A stretch of DNA of 54,547 nucleotides from CAZUNO01 sp964621445 [NCBI: Candidatus Hadarchaeota archaeon] (GTDB lineage: Archaea > CAYQAE01 > CAYVLA01), in the NCBI GenBank assembly GCA_964621445.1, contig CAZUNO010000020.1, forward strand, positions 1-54,547, in the 5' to 3' direction. A model generated the notes under the pieces. That model saw only the letters and a program-made list of their open reading frames with translations. It did no database searches and was not told where the DNA came from. Every line of letters starts with the position of its first letter. Position 1 is the stretch's first letter. This document shows, in pieces, positions 43,056-50,210 of the stretch. The position numbers and the translations under genes were made by a program.

Positions 43056-45695
43056 ATGATGAACCGGGGCCGAACCTTTCAGATTTTCCTAATAGCCTCT
43101 TTGACACTTCTTGCTTATGGAAAAGGGGGCGTGCTTGGAGTTTCAGATCCCCCGGTTGTCCTCTGGAATCGGACATATCCTAACATTCTGACCGGTGATT
43201 TGCAGACCATAATAGATGAGCCCATGGATATGAGGATGACGGGTGATGGGGGGTATGTGATTGCGGGATCTAGGCTCACTCAATCTGAAAACATGGATGC
43301 CGATCTTGATGCTTTCCTGATTAGAACCGATGGGAGCGGTAACTTGATTTGGAGCAGGAACTACGGAACCCCCAGAGTTGAGGATGGCGTACAAAACTCA
43401 AAGGATGACATTGCTCACTCCGTTGTTGAATGTCCGGCGGGAGGTTTTCTATTTGTGGGATCCACAAACTCATATGAAGGGATCCCCAAGACATCCTACC
43501 TTGCTAGAATAGATGAGGAGGGGGGCATGCTCTGGAATCGATCGCTGGGCGGAATTGAAGCTCGCTGTATTATGAGAGCATCCGATGGTGGTTACATGGT
43601 AGGATTACGGGGCAAATATTACAACTATATCGAGGATTCGTACGTGTACCAAATTACCTTTGTGAAGATCGATGAGGATGGCACTCAACAGTGGAATAGG
43701 ACCCTGGAGTACGAGGAGAGGGTCTTCCTATCCTCAATGGAGGCCACAAATGATGGTGGATATGTCCTGGGATTATACAACGACCAGCGAACGTTTGTAT
43801 TGAAGGTTAATCGTTTCTGTGAAGTCCAGTGGAGCAGGTTCATTGATCCCGAGAACGCATTTGCAGTTTGGGATAGGAGTTACAGCGTAAGGGAGACCAT
43901 GGACGGGGGATACATCGTCCTGGGGGCTATTTTCTCATCAAGTAGCCTGGATGATGATACATATATGGTAAAAATGGATAATTATGGCCAAATTATCTGG
44001 AACCGGACCTATAATTATGCGTTTCGTGATCTCCGGCAAACGCCGGACGGAGGATATGTTCTCGTTGGCAGGAGAAAAACCAGTGATGGGTTCCAGGGGC
44101 ATGATTATGATCTATACTTCGTTAAGACCGACCCCGGAGGCGAGGAGATATGGTACCTGTGGTTGGAGGAAGAGCCATTTGATGAATCCTCTACAGGGAT
44201 CATGTTGACGGAGGATCTAAATTATGTTGTAACAGGGAATCGGGGCCCAGCTGGATTAAGGGAGGTATTTCTCATGAAGCTGGAAACCGTGAGCAGTCCC
44301 GGGATTCTAATGAGCGATGAACCCCCTACCTGCCTTGAAAATGCTGGCAGTATCAGGATCCCCGTGTTTCTAACCGAGACATCGGATCAGACGGTGACCG
44401 TAGATTACAGGGTGCTTAATTCAACGGCTTACTCAAATCTTGATTTCCTGGGCGTTCAAGGCACCCTGGTATTCGATCCCGGTGAAGGAATTAAGGAGGT
44501 CGATATTCCAATCATACTGGATAGTTTGGACGAGGAAACCGAGAGAGCCATACTTTACCTGGATTCGCCCACCAACGCCGAGCTTCTTCATGCTTATCGG
44601 AGCTTCCATATAGAGGATATATATCCACCCAATCATCCCCCAATTCTTGAGGATGGGTATGTATCACCTGTAAGTGGGTTGGAATCAGATGCCTACAGGT
44701 ATTATGCCATCTATGATGACCCGGACGGAGACCCGCCGGAAAGCCTTCAGGTATACATTGATGGAATTGCTCAGGATATGGATCTTCTAAACGGCACGGA
44801 GCCATCTGGCCTGTACTGCACCGGGGAGGTAGAGTTGATGACCGGGGAGCATGACTTCTATTTCTTGGCCAGGGACAGCGCTGGCTACACATCCAGGCTA
44901 CCTCCCAGGGCAAAACTCCCCGGACCAGTGGTAGAGGAAGTCATCCCAAGACCATCGATATGGGCCTGCAATGCTGAAGGAGAGAACAAAACGGGTTTCT
45001 GGCCGACGCAGAATGCATACGTCTGCGGGAAGGGTTTCGATCCAGATATTGAATACACGATTTATGTAATCGATGACTATGATAACTGGGAGGAAATGGA
45101 GGGACAAGAAATTCCCCCTGACGGCGTGGTAAGAACGTTCAAGATCGGGCCGGCATTAGAGGAGGGAGAAATTCCTGTAATCCTGGCCTGGGAGTCCCCC
45201 CTTGACCTGGGCCTCTATGATCTACTTGCCGATGATGGAGATGGACTGTTTGAGACCCGCACGGATGGGTTATCCGGGGAGGAGGGCCACGCCTTCAGGG
45301 TGTGGGAAAGGGCAGTTGTCAATCCATTTGAACCGGAGATAATCAGGCCCATGGATTGCAATTTGACCGTATCGGTCAAGGATGGGGTCACCAGAGAGCC
45401 GCTTCAGGGTGCAATGATCAGGATAAACTCCGCCTCGGGAGAGGTATGGAATATCGAGCAGGGAAAGGCGGTCAAGGTCCCTCCGGGCAATTATACCATT
45501 AAGACCCAGATAAGGATTCTGGGCTTTCCGGTCACCATTCAATCCAAAGAGATGGAGGTTGTTAGACCCACGAGGATGAACATGACTATTTCATTCTTAT
45601 TTATTCCCGTCAAGCACATTAACACCTTGATATATGGCCTCCTGGCCACTGTCGGTATTGCTGGCTTGGTTTCGGTAATAAGAAAAATCCGTTAG
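43056..45695 (+). CDS. Large surface protein: seven-bladed propeller, Calx-beta, Ig-like and carboxypeptidase-regulatory-like domains
   Basis: This is an 879-aa secreted protein. A signal peptide (~1-28) is followed by seven blades marked by D-G-G-Y-V-I-A-G-S-type strands (~64 to ~405), each with a W-x-R strand nearby. A Calx-beta domain spans ~425-528 (F-D-P-G-E-G-I-K-E-V-D-I-P-I). An Ig/cadherin-like domain follows (~530-630; D-P-D-G-D-P-P-E-S). A carboxypeptidase-regulatory-like beta domain spans ~765-845 (D-G-V-T-R-E-P-L-Q-G-A-M-I). One transmembrane helix (~852-872) ends in R-K-I-R. Sequons are frequent. It is likely an adhesin or glycan-binding surface protein. ATG 43056 is doubled by ATG 43059; the TATA spacing fits either. 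Confidence 0.82.
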   Translation: MMNRGRTFQIFLIASLTLLAYGKGGVLGVSDPPVVLWNRTYPNILTGDLQTIIDEPMDMRMTGDGGYVIAGSRLTQSENMDADLDAFLIRTDGSGNLIWSRNYGTPRVEDGVQNSKDDIAHSVVECPAGGFLFVGSTNSYEGIPKTSYLARIDEEGGMLWNRSLGGIEARCIMRASDGGYMVGLRGKYYNYIEDSYVYQITFVKIDEDGTQQWNRTLEYEERVFLSSMEATNDGGYVLGLYNDQRTFVLKVNRFCEVQWSRFIDPENAFAVWDRSYSVRETMDGGYIVLGAIFSSSSLDDDTYMVKMDNYGQIIWNRTYNYAFRDLRQTPDGGYVLVGRRKTSDGFQGHDYDLYFVKTDPGGEEIWYLWLEEEPFDESSTGIMLTEDLNYVVTGNRGPAGLREVFLMKLETVSSPGILMSDEPPTCLENAGSIRIPVFLTETSDQTVTVDYRVLNSTAYSNLDFLGVQGTLVFDPGEGIKEVDIPIILDSLDEETERAILYLDSPTNAELLHAYRSFHIEDIYPPNHPPILEDGYVSPVSGLESDAYRYYAIYDDPDGDPPESLQVYIDGIAQDMDLLNGTEPSGLYCTGEVELMTGEHDFYFLARDSAGYTSRLPPRAKLPGPVVEEVIPRPSIWACNAEGENKTGFWPTQNAYVCGKGFDPDIEYTIYVIDDYDNWEEMEGQEIPPDGVVRTFKIGPALEEGEIPVILAWESPLDLGLYDLLADDGDGLFETRTDGLSGEEGHAFRVWERAVVNPFEPEIIRPMDCNLTVSVKDGVTREPLQGAMIRINSASGEVWNIEQGKAVKVPPGNYTIKTQIRILGFPVTIQSKEMEVVRPTRMNMTISFLFIPVKHINTLIYGLLATVGIAGLVSVIRKIR

Positions 45696-45717
45696 GCCTC
45701 CGAGATTCGTGCCGGCA

Positions 45718-46140
45718 TCAATCGCCCTTTTTCAGGAGCGTCTTTCTCATCAGAAAACCAGAAGCTGTATAGCTTGGCGTTCCTGAGGTGGAATCCTTCC
45801 GGCGGTAGAATCTAGGTCCACCTCTAAGCGCTGCTACCTGTGTGCAGTTATCCCTGGACATACCGTATCCACCCCGTGGTGCTTTTCTGCTAGCTCTTCT
45901 AGGAGTGGTTTGATGGCTTGGGACTCGTGGCAGTGAATGGAGTTCAACACCCTGAATTCGGACACCAATCCGTGCTCCACCCAACCACGCAGACTGATAT
46001 CTCGAACAGCGCATACCTTTTATTGCCGGTCAGGTGACTCTCCCAGTTATCCTTGATCGAGGTAGAGAGACCGGTGCCCACACCCTCTCCACGATGAGGT
46101 CGACACACCAACAAAACCACGGTAATCTCCAGGTCACCGT
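45718..46140 (-). pseudogene. Degenerate DDE (IS5/IS1182/IS4-like) transposase fragment
   Basis: Three minus-strand frames must be joined. One reads N-W-E-S-H-L-T-G-N-K-R-Y-A-L-F-E-I-S. The next reads L-R-G-W-V-E-H-G-L-V-S-E-F-R-V-L-N-S-I-H-C-H-E-S-Q (split across positions 46010-45900), then L-L-E-E-L-A-E-K-H-H-G. The last reads A-A-L-R-G-G-P-R-F-Y-R-R-K-D-S-T-S-G. The last piece resembles the R-G-x-x-P-x-x-x-x-K-K-x-S-T segment before the final Glu of IS5/IS4-type transposases. No intact start, frame or end remains and no terminal inverted repeat was recognised. It marks the left edge of the scarred accessory region. Confidence 0.45.
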
Positions 46141-46425
46141 AGCACGCTCCACATCCTCATATCCCGGCACACCGGGGATTTCGATGTCCTAGAAGAGCAG
46201 GTGAGGGGTGTTCTGGACGCCAGTGCGTCTGGGGTTGTCCTCTTTCGATACGGTGCGGTGACCGATGAAGATATGGAAGAGCTGAAAGATCATCCGTTCG
46301 AAGTCCTCTCCATAGAGAAATTAACAAGAAAAGATGGGAGAATAACAACCACCCAAAAAAACATCATACGGGAAAACAACCATGTTTATAAGGTACGGAG
46401 AGCGGGCCCGGCGGGACTTGATTAA
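46126..46425 (+). pseudogene. Gene fragment ending in V-R-R-A-G-P-A-G-L-D
   Basis: The frame is open from 46126 to a TAG at 46423-46425 and contains H-T-G-D-F-D-V-L-E-E-Q-V-R-G-V-L-D-A and S-G-V-V-L-F-R-Y-G-A-V-T-D-E-D-M. The latter looks like a last barrel strand of a larger hydrolase-like protein. GTG 46201 is the only start. It overlaps the transposase fragment on the other strand, so at least one of the two is a remnant. No function is assigned. Confidence 0.3.
46385..46391 (+). promoter_or_regulatory. TATA-like box upstream of the Cys-rich gene
   Basis: TTTATAA on the plus strand would start transcription near 46415, giving a ~280-nt leader before the Cys-rich gene at 46694. The intervening DNA is C-rich and holds no convincing gene. 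Confidence 0.3.
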
Positions 46426-46693
46426 AGGGTTCGTAATCTTTTCCCCTTTTTTTATTGGATTTTGGGTAACGGGTAGTCCGAACTATATGGATTACAGCCG
46501 GAAGCGGGGTCGGATCGCACCCGGGGCGACGACCATAGAATGCTCGCAGAAAAAAGCCGCACTTAAAACAACCTTGACCCATCTTGAACACCAAGCCGAA
46601 CAGCCAGGGCCTCTCTCCAAACCAATCTATTTCAACAGTTCTACCAACCCCCCTCCAAACATCCCCGGAACCGGGGGGAGGTGAAACCAAAAA

Positions 46694-46879
46694 ATGGCAA
46701 AAACCTACACAAAGCCCCAGGGCAACGAATTAAAATCCTCATCACTCGCATGGGAAGACTGCCCAACGGATCAACCATGGGACTGCAAAGATGGTATAAA
46801 GTCTTGTTGCCCTCCCAGCGAAGAATATTTGAGAGGGGATGAAGGGGACCCTTCTTGGGCTTATCAGTGCTGTTGTTAG
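46694..46879 (+). CDS. Small Cys-rich protein, 61 aa, ending Cys-Cys-Cys
   Basis: A textbook ribosome site GGAGGTGA (46677-46684) lies 9 nt before the ATG, stronger than for any neighbour, which supports real translation. The 61-aa product has seven Cys: 23, 31, 38, 39 and the terminal 59-61 (Q-C-C-C). Trp and acidic residues surround them (E-D-C-P-T-D-Q-P-W-D-C). There is no signal peptide or membrane segment. It could bind metal or be the substrate of a modifying enzyme, but no modification gene is adjacent. I do not recognise a family. It is followed by an AT-rich, T-tract intergenic stretch. Confidence 0.55.
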   Translation: MAKTYTKPQGNELKSSSLAWEDCPTDQPWDCKDGIKSCCPPSEEYLRGDEGDPSWAYQCCC

Positions 46880-47076
46880 AGACCTCTATTCAGAGATACA
46901 TCACAAATCTGGTGTGGCCCGTGTTTAGGGAGAGGAAACTAGATATATTTTTTTAATTTCTGTTTTGGGTAAATGGATTTTTTGGGCTCTATTGACTAAT
47001 GCCGTGCTTTGCGAATGAGGTTTTTATTGGCCTTATTTTTTGAATCACTATACAAGCTACTACATGATTCTTCCAT
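46880..47076. terminator. AT-rich intergenic stretch with T tracts (probable terminators for both flanks)
   Basis: T7 tracts follow the Cys-rich gene (around 46947-46955), and further T-rich runs sit between the convergent genes. Archaeal intrinsic termination uses such T tracts. No gene is seen. Confidence 0.4.
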
Positions 47077-48472
47077 CTAATTCGTGCGCTTACTGAGCCT
47101 AGTCTCCTCAACCTCTCGGTATAGCCTTCTCCTAACCATCAAGGTCCACACTATGTAGGACGAGGCGAGGAATGTGCCGGACACCACGAGCCACTCCGTC
47201 ACATAAACCCAGAGCAAGGCTCGGTCCTTGAACTCCAGGGCCTCCTCCACGAAAAGGTCTACGTCCTCTACGAGGCTCTCCATCACCACGCGTGACTCCT
47301 CCCACTCCTGAGCCATATACAGACGCCGACCCTCCTCCCAGCGATCCTGTAGGCCAGCCGCTCTCAATAGTAGGGGGTTGGTGTTGACCTCGAACTTCTC
47401 TATGAAGTCGACCATGGAGTACACGAAGGCCATGGCCTCGGCGAACTCCCCGAAAAGCTCCCTCAAATTATGAACCATAACCACATCAAGAGGCGGGTCC
47501 CTACCCGCACCATACATCACCAGACCAAAAAACGCTTCGTGACCATAAAGATAAGTACCAGCATACCTACCATGGCCAATATCTCCTGATGTGAAGAAGC
47601 TCATAAACGCGGGGTCTTCTATGCTCCAGGTGTAGCCCTCTCCGTACCTCCACCCCAGGATATGGGGGATCCAACCTGGCTTGGGGTACGCATACTCAGA
47701 GAAAGCATCCATTACTGTCCAGGAATAGATCTGTGATCCCTGCCTGGGAATCATGAGATTACCAGCCATCTGGGTATTGTAGGGGTGGTACCCCAACATG
47801 GTCAGATTTCTGTAGGGTCTTAGCACGGGGGGTAGGGATGGATTGTCGTTGATTATAATCCTTCCATTACCACTTCGCATCCATTCATCTTCAGCCAATA
47901 GCGCGTCAAAATCGTTTGGAAAAGCATCCGACAGACTTAACCCAGCCCACCTCTCAGGTCGCGATTTAGAAATCCCTCCCCACTCCCAAATCCCGTCTGT
48001 GCTAAGCCCATGTAGGGCTCCTAGTCCTTCTTCTTCTATCCCTCTCTTCATCATCTCGATCTGCCGCGATGTGAAGTAATCCCAATCCGTACGAGTCCCC
48101 CCCTCCCCCCGGGAACGTTAGTAGGAGGATGAATTCGTAGTTCCCGGTCAGATCCCGGTAGTTCCGGGGGAAGTACCTACGGATGAATCTACGGACCTCG
48201 CGGTGACTCCACTCGGGATGGTGACCCCAATGAGTACCAGAGTATCTCTCTGAGGGTATATAGGTCACCTCAAACATAGGCTCCTTACGAAGCCTCTGCT
48301 GGTACCAGGATATACCATGGAAGGGGGTGAGGCATAGCACCTCTATAGGGTCGTCTCTGCATATAGCCGGGGTTAGGGGGCAGACCGCTAGAACGAGAAC
48401 CATGAATACCAGAACCCTCTCCAGATGGATCGGGGTTGCTGGGCCATATCTCGATCTAGGGCCTATCCCCAT
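47077..48472 (-). pseudogene. Membrane-anchored GATase1-like protein, paralogue 5, frameshifted in a G tract
   Basis: Two overlapping minus-strand frames make one family member. The 5' part (start ATG 48472) has a signal peptide, R-R-Y-F-P-R-N-Y and Y-E-F-I-L-L-L-T-F-P-G-G-G-G. The 3' part resumes as D-Y-F-T-S-R-Q-I-E-M-M-K-R-G and carries D-A-F-P-N-D-F, M-I-P-R-Q-G-S, W-R-Y-G-E-G-Y-T-W, V-T-E-W-L-V-V-S-G-T-F and R-R-R-L-Y-R-E-V. On the coding strand the junction reads G6-A-G7 (48101-48114); deleting one G restores a ~464-aa protein. It may be a sequencing slip, a true pseudogene, or a slippage-controlled gene. Its ATG overlaps the TGA of the upstream HTH gene (TGATG), so the two are translationally coupled. 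It is nearest to paralogue 3. Confidence 0.75.
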
Positions 48473-48735
48473 CAATCCCCCTCACCTGCGGTGTCTAGGT
48501 TATCAGGTTTACGTTTTTGGTGTGTCCTGTTCTGGATTTTCCGCCAGATGAAAAGAGCGCTCCTCGAAACATCGAGGTTATTAGCGATCTCTGTCCAGGT
48601 CAAGCCCTCTCTGTGCATTCTTCTGGCTCTGGGTAAGATCTCTCTAGCTATCGATGATAACGACCGGTAGGGAAAACTTCTGTCACTCAACTCCAGACAC
48701 ACATCCCAACTAACATACCCTGCAAACCCGGTCAC
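48472..48735 (-). CDS. Small helix-turn-helix protein, 87 aa
   Basis: It starts at GTG 48735 (M-T-G-F-A-G-Y-V) and ends at the TGA that overlaps the next ATG. Residues ~42-70 form a homeodomain-like HTH: R-E-G-L-T-W-T-E-I-A-N-N-L-D-V-S-R, then S-A-L-F-I-W-R-K-I. The C-terminus is basic then acidic. It could regulate the coupled surface protein; a 20-bp palindrome lies 44-63 nt upstream of the start. HTH domains of this kind also occur as transposase N-termini, which is an alternative given the nearby IS remnants. Confidence 0.55.
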   Translation of the reverse strand: MTGFAGYVSWDVCLELSDRSFPYRSLSSIAREILPRARRMHREGLTWTEIANNLDVSRSALFIWRKIQNRTHQKRKPDNLDTAGEGD

Positions 48736-48778
48736 CTTAGAAAAAAAGACCCAGCCTCCTCCCTCTTAATGCTACCGA

Positions 48779-48798
48779 TTGATTCAAATTTGAATCAA
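48779..48798. promoter_or_regulatory. Perfect 20-bp palindrome upstream of the HTH gene (candidate operator)
   Basis: The sequence is the perfect inverted repeat TTGATTCAAA / TTTGAATCAA with no spacer. It lies 44-63 nt before the GTG of the HTH gene, where an archaeal TATA/BRE region with a short leader would fall. It is consistent with dimeric repressor binding and autoregulation; this is inference. Confidence 0.5.
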
Positions 48799-48924
48799 AG
48801 AAATTCAGCCTGCGCAACCTCCTGTGAACCGCCCTCAACGCTTTGAGTAGGGTGTCTGTGCAGTGTTTGGGGGTAGAACAGTTTATTAAGTTCGGTTCAG
48901 GGCCATACCTGAATCACTCTAAAG

Positions 48925-49346
48925 ATGTCTAAACACTTCGCACTATCGGGGGCAGCCACCATCACGGCCGAGCTAGGTGACCCCCACCGTTTCCAGGATG
49001 GGAAAGCTCTCTCATCCTACTTCGGACTCGTACCCTCCGTGGAACAATCAGGCCCCAAAACAGTCTTGGGGAGAATCACCAAGAGAGGATCACCCCACAT
49101 GCGCAGAATCCTTTGCCAGGTAAAGCCATAGTCGCTCTCGCTAGGAAGATACTGGTCATATCCTGGGTCATGCTCAGGGACAACACCACCTTCCAAGACC
49201 CTGACAACCAGACCCGTCAACGCACGTTACTGCATAGACATAAGCTCCAGGCGATGAAGGAAAGAGCCCAACAATCCGCCAATACCATCTCTATCTGGGA
49301 AGCCATCCACACCTATCCACGGACCAAAAACTCAGAACCGAGCTAG
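48925..49346 (+). pseudogene. IS110/IS1111-type transposase remnant (Transposase_20 end)
   Basis: The first frame gives A-T-I-T-A-E-L-G-D-P-H-R-F-Q-D, then L-S-S-Y-F-G-L-V-P-S-V-E-Q-S-G and G-R-I-T-K-R-G-S-P-H-M-R-R-I-L, the classic Transposase_20 C-terminal domain. After a frameshift near 49113-49131, the tail K-A-I-V-A-L-A-R-K-I-L-V-I-S-W-V-M-L follows. The usual ~50 residues between these parts are missing, so there is both an internal deletion and a frameshift. The N-terminal RuvC-like domain is absent. It is inactive, and no terminal repeats were identified. Confidence 0.75.
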
Positions 49347-49589
49347 GACTAATCACAAACAAACCTACGACACATAAACCTGTCTGACAACAGGGGCCCG
49401 AGGAAAGCCAACCACCGATCTGCCTAGTTCCACTCAACACAAAGACCGTGACACTGGTCATAAACCCCACCAGACCAATATCCCCTTGAACCAGGAAAAA
49501 CCTGCACCTCTACACAAAAACCTTAAATCCCACCACACAGAACAAAAACCAACCGCTCCCCCCACCCAATCTAGCGACTACTTTTCATA
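49347..49589 (+). other. C- and A-rich stretch after the IS110 remnant, no gene
   Basis: No convincing reading frame is seen on either strand. A small hairpin CCTGT-ctgaca-ACAGG lies at 49379-49394. In IS1111-type elements the right end can encode a guide (bridge/seek) RNA; this stretch occupies that place but nothing more can be shown. Confidence 0.3.
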
Positions 49590-49754
49590 GGAGTTAACGC
49601 CCTATATTTGGGTCGAAGTGACGACGTCACCGCGAACCATATCCGGATCAAGGAGCTGCCCGAGACAGCCCACGAACTCCTATCATCGCCAGAGGAGAAG
49701 AGGAAAGCCCAGGACAGGATCGACCGGGTGGCTGATGCCTGGGCGGATGGCTAG
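49590..49754 (+). pseudogene. Short open frame / gene tail, unassigned
   Basis: The frame reads G-V-N-A-L-Y-L-G-R-S-D-D-V, then I-K-E-L-P-E-T-A-H-E-L-L and ends A-D-A-W-A-D-G-stop. It has protein-like composition but no good start (TTG 49608 only). It is probably the tail of a lost gene. Nothing recognisable is seen from 49755 to 49896. Confidence 0.25.
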
Positions 49755-49896
49755 TTCTTTCGGTGTAGGAGTGCTGGTAGTAGGATGAGGCTGAAGATAG
49801 AAAATAGACTAGACTCGGGAATTTTGCTACCTTATCAATTACCCTCTGTAGGACTCTTGGCAAAGGTGCTTATCAGCAGGATGGCAGAAATTCTGG

Positions 49897-50210
49897 TCAA
49901 TATAGATCAGATCGGGCAATATCGAGGCGATCGATACCTCGTCCACTGCTTTCAAGGCGGGCTGCCATTAATACATTATGGTCTTCCGCTGCTATCCGAA
50001 AATCAATATTGCCACCTTCAACTACTGTAGGGTCGTTACTGGGTTGTGCTGAGATTATCTGTGGAGCAAGATTTTCTTGGGGCTTGCTGTGAGATTGCGT
50101 CCAGTTCTCATGAGGGCCTGATGATATACTCGTTTCTTCGTCAACTATGAAGAGTATCCTTTCTTTGGTTTCTAAATTGGGGGAAGAATCACTGACCGTT
50201 TTTGTTAAGA
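49897..50210 (-). pseudogene. Fragment of an extracellular Ig-like domain protein
   Basis: The minus strand is open without a start codon and reads K-E-R-I-L-F-I-V-D-E-E-T, then A-P-Q-I-I-S-A-Q-P-S-N-D-P, T-V-V-E-G-G-N-I-D-F-R-I-A-A-E-D, and stops. This is the opening of an Ig/cadherin-like repeat of surface proteins. It overlaps the end of the NHL gene in another frame, so it is either a frameshifted extension of that gene or a separate fragment. Confidence 0.35.

Noticed and set aside
46398-46445. Complete tRNA gene
   Set aside because: Only the T-loop and acceptor 3' part resemble a tRNA; no D arm, anticodon arm or pairing T stem is present.
46382-46684. 100-aa plus-strand frame and a 108-aa minus-strand frame over the same DNA
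   Set aside because: The plus frame starts inside a TATA-like sequence, has Pro/Gln-rich low-quality composition and no ribosome site; the minus frame has no recognisable motif. Both look like chance openings in C-rich DNA.
49785-50030. 81-aa plus-strand ORF and overlapping 71-aa minus-strand ORF (49648-49863)
   Set aside because: No ribosome site and no recognisable motif; the plus frame lies mostly opposite the Ig-like fragment.
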